Shown in pieces: positions 10,641 to 17,545 of a DNA stretch of 36,753 nucleotides. Within the stretch, counting starts at the first letter, position 1. Each line of letters opens with the position of its first letter. The notes under the pieces are model-generated. The model was not told where the DNA came from and ran no database searches. It saw only the letters and a list, made by a program, of their open reading frames with translations. Position numbers and translations under genes: made by a program. Source of the DNA: Rubrivivax sp. (GTDB lineage: Bacteria; Pseudomonadota; Gammaproteobacteria; Burkholderiales; Burkholderiaceae_C); NCBI GenBank assembly GCA_021298085.1, contig JAJTDE010000032.1, positions 1 to 36,753 on the forward strand. Reading direction: 5' to 3'.

Positions 10641-12071
10641 CTAACCTACCGGCGCAGGCTGGTGAAGCGTGGCGCAGTGCAGGCCACCGCCCAGCCAGTT
10701 CAGCGCCAGGGCGTCGATGAAGACGATCGCCCGCCCCGGGAAGGCCGCCTCCAGCTGCTGCTGCACCCGCCGCTGCAGGGCTGCCGGGGTGCCATGGGGT
10801 TGGTAGTCAGGCACCACCACCACGCCGGGCGCGATGATGAAGTTCAGGTAGGTGGCGGTGGCCACCTGGATCAGCCGGTCGCCTTCGCGGCGGCGCTCGC
10901 TGGCCGGAAAGAAGTCAGGGGTCCACTGCTCTGAAAACCCGCGCTCAGCCTCGCGCGACAGCACCACCCGACGCTCGATCACCCGGGGCATGGGCAGCCT
11001 GATCACGCGCAGTGGCCGCCCGTCGGGCATGCGTGTGGCCGACAGCACCTCGGCATTGCGTTGCATGCGCAGTCGGTTGAGCCGGGCCACCGGGTGGCGG
11101 TTGGCCTCCGCGTCGTCGGGCCAGGCCAGCAGCACCGTGCGGGCATCGGCAAACCGCACAAACTCATCGGTGTGGCCGCCGGTGCCCCAGGCCACATAAG
11201 GGCCGGTGATGGTGCCGCGCAGGTGAGGGTCCTGGGCCAGGCCTTCGGGCAGCCAGATGACCTGGCGCACGCCAGGAATGGCCCGGTGCAGCGCATCGAG
11301 TTCGGCGCGGGAGAGGCCAGGGTTGCGGCTGCGCACAAAGGCCTCGCAGGCGATCATCAGGCCCTGGCCGTTGCTCTCGACGGCGCCACCTTCGGTGACC
11401 AGGCTGGAGGCCAGCCGCTGTGCACCGGTCAGCCGCATCATGGCCCAGTCAAAACGGCCGCGGCGCAGATCGGGTGCGGTGGCGCACTGGGCGGCACGCC
11501 GGGCATCGTTGGCGTGCCGCTGTCGGCACCAGGCGGGGGTGCCGTACTCGTCCCATTGGAAATCCACCACGCCCAGCGCGGGGCCGGCGGTGGCAAAGAC
11601 GGCGCCGTCGCGTGGGTAGAACATGGCCAGTGGGTGGGTCAGCACGCGCAAGCCCGGCAAGGCCAGGCCCTGGCCTTGCAGCACGGCCGTGGCCTGTTCG
11701 GCGGCGGCGCTGTCGGCGACCAGCATCCTGAGCTTTACATGGGGCAGCAGGGCGCGCACCAGCGCCATGCTGATGTCCTGCAGGAAGGGGTCAAAGCCCA
11801 GCCACACCGCCTGCTGGGCTTCGAACTCACCGGGGATGCGCCAGCCGGCGGGGTCGGCGGCTGGGGGTTCGGGTTCGACGGCGGGGGCGGTGTCGGGGCC
11901 TGATTCAGATTCCCGCCCGGGCTGGGGGCCGGGGGGCAGCGCGGGCGCGCAGCCGCTGGACATCCCGAGCAGGCCGGCCAGCAGCCATCGTCTGCGGGTG
12001 GCGCTGGCGATGGACGCCGCGGATGCCGATGGGGGCGCTGGGGGCACAGACGACGATGGCTCGGCGGACAT
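10641..12071 (-). CDS. Exported agmatine/peptidylarginine deiminase-family protein
   Basis: A 476-residue member of the guanidino-group-modifying (PAD_porph/agmatine deiminase) superfamily, which hydrolyses a guanidinium group to a ureido group plus ammonia. The core starts at WRIPGEFEAQQAVWLGF (about residue 80). Active-site blocks can be seen: FYPRDGAVF, EGGAVESNGQG, GHTDEFVRF with the His/Asp pair, and GGGLHCATLHQP with the presumed nucleophile Cys466 ten residues from the end. The first 75 residues are an extension absent from cytoplasmic agmatine deiminases: TRRRWLLAGLLGMSSGC looks like a twin-arginine-type or lipoprotein signal (the -3 position of SSGC is not canonical), followed by a Pro/Glu linker, so an envelope location is likely. 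No clear ribosome site precedes the ATG. Whether the substrate is agmatine, peptidyl-arginine or another guanidine is open. Confidence 0.85.
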   Translation of the reverse strand: MSAEPSSSVPPAPPSASAASIASATRRRWLLAGLLGMSSGCAPALPPGPQPGRESESGPDTAPAVEPEPPAADPAGWRIPGEFEAQQAVWLGFDPFLQDISMALVRALLPHVKLRMLVADSAAAEQATAVLQGQGLALPGLRVLTHPLAMFYPRDGAVFATAGPALGVVDFQWDEYGTPAWCRQRHANDARRAAQCATAPDLRRGRFDWAMMRLTGAQRLASSLVTEGGAVESNGQGLMIACEAFVRSRNPGLSRAELDALHRAIPGVRQVIWLPEGLAQDPHLRGTITGPYVAWGTGGHTDEFVRFADARTVLLAWPDDAEANRHPVARLNRLRMQRNAEVLSATRMPDGRPLRVIRLPMPRVIERRVVLSREAERGFSEQWTPDFFPASERRREGDRLIQVATATYLNFIIAPGVVVVPDYQPHGTPAALQRRVQQQLEAAFPGRAIVFIDALALNWLGGGLHCATLHQPAPVG

Positions 12072-12181
12072 GGCGGATGGCGAGTATGGCGCAGCGGCCG
12101 CCGTGCCATGGGGTTCCCCCGAATGCGGCGGCGGCGGACGTCTGAACGTACCATGCTGGCGACATCCACCCCCGCCAGACC

Positions 12182-13570
12182 ATGAGCCTCGACCTCCTCA
12201 CTGGGCGCAAGAAGCCCGCCGCCAGCGCCACGCCCCTGTGGTGCACCGACCGTGACCACTGGGCGCAAGGCGCCTTGCCCTTGACGCCGGCCCAGCGGCG
12301 CTGGGCGCAGGCCACCGGCTTTGACGCGTCGCCCCACAGCCACGCGCTGCTGCCCGGTGACGATGGCGCCGTGGCCGCGGTGCTGGTGGGTGTGCGGTCA
12401 CCGGACGACCCCTTTGTGCTGTCCAGCCTGCCGCGTGCCCTGCCGCCCGGCACCTACGTGCTGGGCGCTGAAGGCCTGGCGCTGGACGACCAGGCCGTCG
12501 CCTTGTCGTGGCTGCTGGGCAGCTACCGTTTTGACCTCTACCGGAGGTCGTCCCGCGAGCCGGCGCGGCTGCAGCTGCGGGCCTCAGCGTCGGCCAGCCG
12601 AGGCGCCGTGATGGGCGAGGCCATCTGCGCCGTGCGAGACCTCGTCAACACCCCGGCCGAACACATGGGCCCGGCCGAACTGGCCGAGGCGGTGCAGATG
12701 CTCGCCAAGGCCCATGGTGCGCGGTTCCAGCAGACGGTGGGTGAGGCCCTGCTGACGCAGAACTTCCCCGCCATCCACGCGGTCGGCCGTGCGGCCACGC
12801 GAGCACCACGTCTGATCGAACTGCAGTGGGGTGACCCTGACCACCCGCTGGTCAGCCTGGTCGGCAAGGGCGTGTGCTTTGACTCCGGTGGTCTGGACAT
12901 CAAGGGTGCCGACGGCATGCGCTGGATGAAGAAGGACATGGGTGGCGCGGCCAACGTGATCGGCCTGGCCACGATGATCATGGCGCTGAAGCTGCCCGTG
13001 CACCTGCAGGTGCTGATCCCCGCCGTCGAAAACGCCATCGCCGGCAATGCCTACCGCCCGGGCGATGTGTACAAGACACGTGCCGGCATCCATATCGAGA
13101 TCGGCAACACCGACGCCGAGGGCCGCGTCATCCTGTGTGACGCCCTGGCCTATGCCGTCGAAGGCAACCCAGAGCTCATCATCGACATGGCCACGCTGAC
13201 GGGCGCGGCCCGTGTGGCGCTGGGCCCGCAGCTGCCGGCGCTGTTCACGCGCAACACGCCGCTGGCGCGCGAGCTGATGGACCACGGCCACGCGCTGCAG
13301 GACCCTGTCTGGCAGCTGCCGCTGTGGGGCCCGTACCACGGCCTCATCGAAAGTGACATTGCCGACATCGTCAACACCGGCAAGGGGCCGATGGCCGGTG
13401 CGGTGACGGCTGCGCTGTTCCTGGCCGACTTTGTGCCTGAGCAGCAGGAATGGCTGCACCTGGACTGTTTTGCCTGGAACGATGGCAACCGGCCCGGGCG
13501 GCCGGTGGGCGGAGAGGCCCAGGGCATCCGCACCCTGCTGGCGATGCTGGAACAGCGTTACGGCGGCTGA
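12182..13570 (+). CDS. Leucyl aminopeptidase, family M17
   Basis: A 462-residue cytosolic metallo-aminopeptidase of family M17 that removes N-terminal residues from peptides, usually as a hexamer with two metal ions. The catalytic C-terminal domain begins near residue 150 (VRDLVNTPAEHMGP). Metal and catalytic residues lie in GKGVCFDSGGLDIKG (Lys229, Asp234) and in the family signature NTDAEGRVILCDAL (Asn309 to Leu322, with Asp311, Glu313 and Arg315). The length is shorter than PepA (about 500) and nearer the PepB-like/short M17 group, with a reduced N-terminal domain. It is divergent from the deiminase gene across 110 bases and its stop overlaps the convergent hydrolase gene by 13 bases. No strong ribosome site is seen before the ATG. 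Confidence 0.95.
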   Translation: MSLDLLTGRKKPAASATPLWCTDRDHWAQGALPLTPAQRRWAQATGFDASPHSHALLPGDDGAVAAVLVGVRSPDDPFVLSSLPRALPPGTYVLGAEGLALDDQAVALSWLLGSYRFDLYRRSSREPARLQLRASASASRGAVMGEAICAVRDLVNTPAEHMGPAELAEAVQMLAKAHGARFQQTVGEALLTQNFPAIHAVGRAATRAPRLIELQWGDPDHPLVSLVGKGVCFDSGGLDIKGADGMRWMKKDMGGAANVIGLATMIMALKLPVHLQVLIPAVENAIAGNAYRPGDVYKTRAGIHIEIGNTDAEGRVILCDALAYAVEGNPELIIDMATLTGAARVALGPQLPALFTRNTPLARELMDHGHALQDPVWQLPLWGPYHGLIESDIADIVNTGKGPMAGAVTAALFLADFVPEQQEWLHLDCFAWNDGNRPGRPVGGEAQGIRTLLAMLEQRYGG

Positions 13571-14382
13571 AGCGCCGTGCCGGCCGCCGCGCCAGTGCCC
13601 GCGCTCATCCAGCGTTCGACCGATTCCACCAGCACACGCCGCACCTCGGCCTGACGGCCGGCGTCGGCGCGGCCACAGGCCAGGTGGCAGATCCAGTCGC
13701 TGGGGGCTTCGAAGTCGCAGTGCGAGGCCGACTCAATGACCTTGTCTGACCGCAGGCGGGGCACCGCCAGGCGCCAGGGGGCTGACGCCGACTCCGCGTT
13801 GCAGCGCGACGGCGGTGCCCGCAGCAGCACCACCTCGGCCGTCACCTGGGGCGCAAACCGCAGCCCCAGCCCCTGGTCGTCGGTGACCTTGTCAAAGGCA
13901 TCCAGGCCCACATAACCCACCACCCCCGGCGCATTGGCCGCCAGCAGGCTGGACAGTGCGCCCGCGGAAAAGCCCACCAGCACCACCCGGTCGACCGCCG
14001 GGCCAGCCCCTGTGCGGCCGGCGCGCAGCGCGGCCACCAGTTCGCCCAGGCCCTGGGCGTTGCGGTGGAAGTCGAAGGTGGTGGGCATGTCCGGTGTCAG
14101 CGCGAGGACACCGCGGGCGGCCAGCGCGGCGGCGTGCCCGCCCATGGTGGTGCGGCTGCGGGTGAAGCCGTGTGACAGGATCACCGCGCCGCGCGGGGTT
14201 CCGTCTGCGGTGGTCGGGCGGTAGACATCGACCGCCACACGTTGCCCGGCGAGATCCAGCGTCAGCGTCGTTGGCTCAGCAGTCTGCGCCCGGGCGGTGG
14301 CGGGCAGCAAGGCCAGCACCAGCAGGGCGACCAGAAGGGGGATCAGTGCGTCCCGCCGTGGTGGCCGCTGCGGCGGGCTCAT
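13558..14382 (-). CDS. Exported alpha/beta hydrolase (dienelactone hydrolase/chlorophyllase-like)
   Basis: A 274-residue alpha/beta-hydrolase-fold protein of unknown substrate. The ATG at 14382 (MSPPQRPPRRDALIPLL) is preferred to a GTG at 14427 because it directly opens a signal peptide: basic residues, a hydrophobic run LVALLVLALLPATARAQ, and an AxA-type cleavage site near residue 33. The oxyanion segment is VILSHGFTRSRTTMGGH and the nucleophile elbow is GFSAG; an Asp in GLDAFD and the His in SASHCDFEAPSDW are candidates for the rest of the triad. Its 3' end overlaps the convergent aminopeptidase gene by 13 bases. The small membrane-protein gene lies 79 bases upstream on the same strand. The closest general resemblance is to chlorophyllase or PET-hydrolase-like esterases; this is a fold-level call only. 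Confidence 0.8.
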   Translation of the reverse strand: MSPPQRPPRRDALIPLLVALLVLALLPATARAQTAEPTTLTLDLAGQRVAVDVYRPTTADGTPRGAVILSHGFTRSRTTMGGHAAALAARGVLALTPDMPTTFDFHRNAQGLGELVAALRAGRTGAGPAVDRVVLVGFSAGALSSLLAANAPGVVGYVGLDAFDKVTDDQGLGLRFAPQVTAEVVLLRAPPSRCNAESASAPWRLAVPRLRSDKVIESASHCDFEAPSDWICHLACGRADAGRQAEVRRVLVESVERWMSAGTGAAAGTALQPP

Positions 14383-14461
14383 CGGGAGCGCCGCAAGGCG
14401 CGCCGTGGCAGAAGGGTGTCTCACCACGGCATTGTGCCGCGCAGCCTTCGGCGCCGCCTGC

Positions 14462-14746
14462 TCAGCGCTTGGGCCACAGCAGGTAGGCCAGCAGCCCCAG
14501 TGAGCCGCCGACCGCCGTCAGGGCGGCCCAAGGCCGCCACGTCCGCCCCTTGGCGCGGCAGTCGCGCACGATGAGACCCATGGCGATGCCACAGGCAATG
14601 ACCAGGTCCGGCGTGATCTGCGTGCTGCCCAGGTTGGCGAAGCCGCCCTGCCAGATGCCCAGGTAACCCACCTGCAGGAGGACCCACAAGGAAGACGCCG
14701 AAAGCGCCAGCGCCACCAGCCACAGAAAAGCCTTCACTCCCGACAT
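14462..14746 (-). CDS. Small hypothetical membrane protein
   Basis: A 94-residue protein with three hydrophobic segments (residues about 5-26, 47-61 and 74-92) and a basic cytoplasmic-type loop (RDCRAKGRTWRPW, 61-73). It starts MSGVKAFLWL at ATG 14746; a GGAG occurs upstream but at a long spacing of 11 bases. The frame continues to 15223, but that part is antisense to the regulator gene and is not counted. I do not recognise a family; it resembles the many small inner-membrane proteins of unknown role in this group of bacteria. It is divergent from the XRE-type regulator gene and may be cotranscribed with the alpha/beta hydrolase. Confidence 0.6.
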   Translation of the reverse strand: MSGVKAFLWLVALALSASSLWVLLQVGYLGIWQGGFANLGSTQITPDLVIACGIAMGLIVRDCRAKGRTWRPWAALTAVGGSLGLLAYLLWPKR

Positions 14747-14863
14747 CACATCCGATGCTCCAAGGTGTTCAACACGGTGGACACACTGTCGACTGCCGGC
14801 GTATGGCCCGCAATGACCTGGGAGGTCATCGTCGTCATGACGCCGATGGCCTGTTCTGGGCGC

Positions 14864-15394
14864 ATGCACCCCAGCATCCACCCCAACCCCATTGCGACGC
14901 TGCGCCGCCAACGGCGTGTCAGCCAGCTCGAACTCGGCTTGTGTGCCGGTGTCTCCCAGCGGTACCTCAGCTGTATCGAGACCGGCCGTGCCCGGCCGTC
15001 GTGCAGCACCCTGCTGGGCCTGCCCATGCCCGAAGGGCGTGCCAACCTGCTGGAGTGGATGCTGGGTGAGGGCGGCCTGCGCCGCTGCCTGATCAACGAG
15101 GCCGAGGTGTGTGGCGAGGTCTGGCACCGCGCGCTGCGGGAGTCGCAGCAGGTGCCCGCGCTGGCCCGCCGGCTGGAGGGTTTGGTGCCCCAGTCGGCGG
15201 AGTGGCCCGCGCCGGCGGCCCACACACCGCTGCTGCTGACGCGTCTGCGTTCATCGGCGGGTGACCTGGCGCTGTTTTCGGTGTTCAGCAGCGTTGGTGC
15301 CCCGATGGACGTGACGCTGGCCTCGCTGCGCATCGAACACCTGTTTGCGGCCGATGCGGCCACCCACGCGGCCTTGGTGGGCGCTGGCCCCTGA
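14864..15394 (+). pseudogene. XRE/MmyB-type transcriptional regulator with internal deletion
   Basis: The product begins with an intact helix-turn-helix (LRRQRRVSQLELGLCAGVSQ, then RYLSCIETGRARPS), the hallmark opening of XRE regulators that carry a MmyB-like ligand-binding domain. In that family (usually about 260-280 residues) the helix-turn-helix is followed by the rest of the DNA-binding domain and the first half of the ligand domain. Here the sequence passes at once from ETGRARPSCSTLLGLPM to NLLEWMLGEGGLRRCLIN, which belongs to the second half, and ends normally with LALFSVFSSVGAPMDVTLASL and LFAADAATHA. About 100 residues therefore seem lost in frame, leaving 176. ATG 14864 is used; ATG 14837 (GGAGG 11 bases upstream) is an alternative. 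It might still bind DNA but is probably decayed. The deletion is judged from family memory, not alignment. Confidence 0.6.
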
Positions 15395-15488
15395 GGCCGC
15401 GGGGCGGCATCGATCGCCGGTGACGGCCGACACGGTGGTGACAACCGACAAGCCGTTCGGGTAAACCAGAGGCTTTCGGTGCCCATGC

Positions 15489-15504
15489 TGGCACGGAATG
15501 TGTA
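15489..15504 (+). promoter_or_regulatory. Partial sigma-54 type -24/-12 element before atzF
   Basis: TGGCACG (15489-15495), a four-base gap, then GTGTA (15500-15504) compares with TGGCACG-N4-TTGCW. The -24 half is perfect, but the -12 half lacks the invariant C. Transcription would start near 15515, 25 bases before the atzF start. Sigma-54 control would suit a nitrogen-scavenging operon, but the imperfect -12 half keeps this weak. Confidence 0.25.
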
Positions 15505-15514
15505 TGTGTACTGT

Positions 15515-15526
15515 CTTGTATACCAG
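15515..15526. promoter_or_regulatory. Near-palindrome CTTGTATACCAG, candidate GntR/FCD operator
   Basis: CTTGTATACCAG is a dyad with a single mismatched pair, centred 20 bases before the atzF start. It resembles TTGTATACAA-like sites bound by several FCD-type GntR regulators, and a GntR/FCD gene ends this same operon. It would overlap or immediately follow the transcription start, a repressor-like position. The assignment to that regulator is inference. Confidence 0.42.
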
Positions 15527-15539
15527 GACGTGCACCAAA

Positions 15540-17540
15540 GTGAACAGCCCCTCTGACCGCCACCCGCTGGATGCCGACCGCGAACTGCTGAGCGTGGCCG
15601 ATTGGCGCGCGGCCGTGCTGGCCGGGGCCGACGTCCTGGCGGCACTGCGTGCACGCGCCCAGCGCATCGCCCACAGCACCTGCCCCGCCGCCTGGATCAC
15701 GCCCTTGTCGGCCGAGGCCCTGGCGCCGCGGCTGGCCGAGCTGCAGACCCTGCTGGCGACCTGCGGGTGTGCGGCCGACCGCGCGGCACTGCTCGAGCGC
15801 TTGCCGCTGTTCGGCGTGCCCTTTGCCGTCAAGGACAACATCGACGTGGCTGGTGTGCCCACCACCGCGGCCTGCCCGGCGGCCAGCAGCGTGCCGGCGG
15901 CCAGTGCCACCGTGGTGCGGCGGCTGCTCGCTGCCGGTGCGGTGCTGATGGGCAAGACGAATCTGGACCAATTTGCCACCGGGCTGGTGGGCACCCGCAC
16001 ACCGTTTGGTGTCCCCGTGAGCACCTGGGCGGCCGACCGCGTCAGCGGTGGCTCCAGCTCCGGCTCGGCCGTCGCGGTGGCGCACGGCGAGGTGGCCTTT
16101 GCGCTGGGCACTGACACCGCCGGTTCGGGCCGCATCCCGGCGGGTTTCAACCACTTGGTCGGTCTGAAGCCCACGCCGGGCCGGGTTAGCACCGCCGGTG
16201 TGCTGCCGGCCTGCAGGACGCTGGATTGTGTGTCGGTCTTTGCGCGCACGGTGGACGACTCGGCGGCGGTGCTGGCGGTGCTGGAAGGTGCCGATGCGGC
16301 CGACCCGTACAGCCACTTTGTCCCCGGGCCGCAGGCCTGGGCTGGTCGGCCCGGTGCTCGACTGCGTGTGGGCGTGCCCATGGCGCCGCTGCTGGACGCT
16401 GACGATGGTTACCCGGCCGCCTGGCAGGCCGCACAGCAGCGGCTGGACGCCCTGGGCTGGGAGGCTGTTCCCGTGGCCATGGACGTGCTTGCACAGGTGG
16501 CGGCACTGCTCTACGAAGGGCCCTGGGTGGCCGAGCGGCTGGCCGTGGTGGACAGCTTGCTGGCCCGCGACCCCGACGCGCTGGACCCGACGGTGCGCGC
16601 CGTCATCGAACGAGGCCGCGGCTTCAGCGCGGTCGATGCGTTCCGGGCCCAGTACCGCCTGGCCGCGCTGCGTCCGCAGGCCGACGACCTCTGGCAAACG
16701 GTGGACGTGATGATGGTTCCGACGGCGCCTGGCCACCCCAGCCTGGCCGATCTGCAGCGCGACCCGGTGGGTGCCAATGCCCGCCTGGGCACGTACACCA
16801 ACTTTGTCAACCTCCTGGGCTGGAGCGCACTGGCGCTGCCCTCGGGCATTACCACGGCCGGTCTGCCCTTTGGCGTCACCTTCATCGCGCCGGGCGCCCA
16901 CGAGGCGCCCCTGCTGTCGCTGGGCCGGCGTTGGGAGCAGTCTGCAGCGCAGGCGCCCGGGGCCCCGGGCCGGAGTGCGCCGCGGCATGCGGCAGCCTCC
17001 ATGGCCCCACAGCCTGCCGTCGAGCCGCAGATGCCCCTGGTGGTGGTCGGCGCCCACCTCAGCGGCATGCCGCTGAATGCGCAGCTCACGGAACGCGGTG
17101 CGGTGCGGCTGGCCGTCACGCGCACAGCGCCACGCTACCGCCTGTTTGCGCTGGCCAATACCGTCCCACCCAAGCCAGGCCTGCAACGGGTGGCCGACGG
17201 CGGCGCTGCCATCGAGGTGGAGCTCTGGTCCATGCCGCAGCGGCACGTCGGCTGCTTCCTGGCCCTGGTGCCTCAGCCACTGGGCCTGGGCTCGCTGGAG
17301 CTGGAGGATGGCCTGTGGTGCCACGGCTTCATCTGCGAACCCCACGCGTTGGCCGATGCCACTGACATCACCGCCTGGGGGGGTTGGCGCGCCTGGCTGG
17401 CCGGCCGGCAGGCGTTGGGCCCGGCCGTCACCCAGGCGAGCACTGCCGCATCGACCGTCTCCACCGCGCCCGCTGAACCCTCGGCCTCCACGGCGCCTGC
17501 CGCAGCCACCACCCACACTGCACACATCACTCCGGAGTGA
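15540..17540 (+). CDS. atzF: Allophanate hydrolase (AtzF type)
   Basis: A 666-residue two-domain enzyme that hydrolyses allophanate to ammonia and CO2, the last step of biuret, cyanuric acid or urea-carboxylase routes. The amidase-signature domain (residues about 60-480) holds the catalytic triad: Lys98 in FAVKDN, cis-Ser172 in SGGSSSGS and nucleophile Ser196 in GTDTAGSG, with the same spacing as the K91/S165/S189 reported for AtzF. The C-terminal domain (about 500-625: PLVVVGAHLSGMPLNAQL, FALANTVPPKPGL, FICEP) is the second domain of allophanate hydrolases. A Pro/Ala linker and an Ala/Thr-rich tail of about 40 residues make it longer than AtzF (about 605). GTG 15540 is the chosen start because upstream codons run through the likely operator. 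The next gene follows after five bases. No urea carboxylase is present. Confidence 0.95.
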   Translation: MNSPSDRHPLDADRELLSVADWRAAVLAGADVLAALRARAQRIAHSTCPAAWITPLSAEALAPRLAELQTLLATCGCAADRAALLERLPLFGVPFAVKDNIDVAGVPTTAACPAASSVPAASATVVRRLLAAGAVLMGKTNLDQFATGLVGTRTPFGVPVSTWAADRVSGGSSSGSAVAVAHGEVAFALGTDTAGSGRIPAGFNHLVGLKPTPGRVSTAGVLPACRTLDCVSVFARTVDDSAAVLAVLEGADAADPYSHFVPGPQAWAGRPGARLRVGVPMAPLLDADDGYPAAWQAAQQRLDALGWEAVPVAMDVLAQVAALLYEGPWVAERLAVVDSLLARDPDALDPTVRAVIERGRGFSAVDAFRAQYRLAALRPQADDLWQTVDVMMVPTAPGHPSLADLQRDPVGANARLGTYTNFVNLLGWSALALPSGITTAGLPFGVTFIAPGAHEAPLLSLGRRWEQSAAQAPGAPGRSAPRHAAASMAPQPAVEPQMPLVVVGAHLSGMPLNAQLTERGAVRLAVTRTAPRYRLFALANTVPPKPGLQRVADGGAAIEVELWSMPQRHVGCFLALVPQPLGLGSLELEDGLWCHGFICEPHALADATDITAWGGWRAWLAGRQALGPAVTQASTAASTVSTAPAEPSASTAPAAATTHTAHITPE

Positions 17541-17545
17541 ACACC

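Noticed and set aside
15395..15539. A guanidine (ykkC-type) riboswitch before atzF
   Set aside because: These often precede urea carboxylase/allophanate hydrolase operons, so I looked, but the conserved ykkC core segments are not visible and urea carboxylase is absent.
15285..17525. A 746-codon minus-strand frame across atzF
   Set aside because: Fully antisense to a gene with an intact catalytic triad; composition is Gly/Arg/Gln-rich and unlike a protein.
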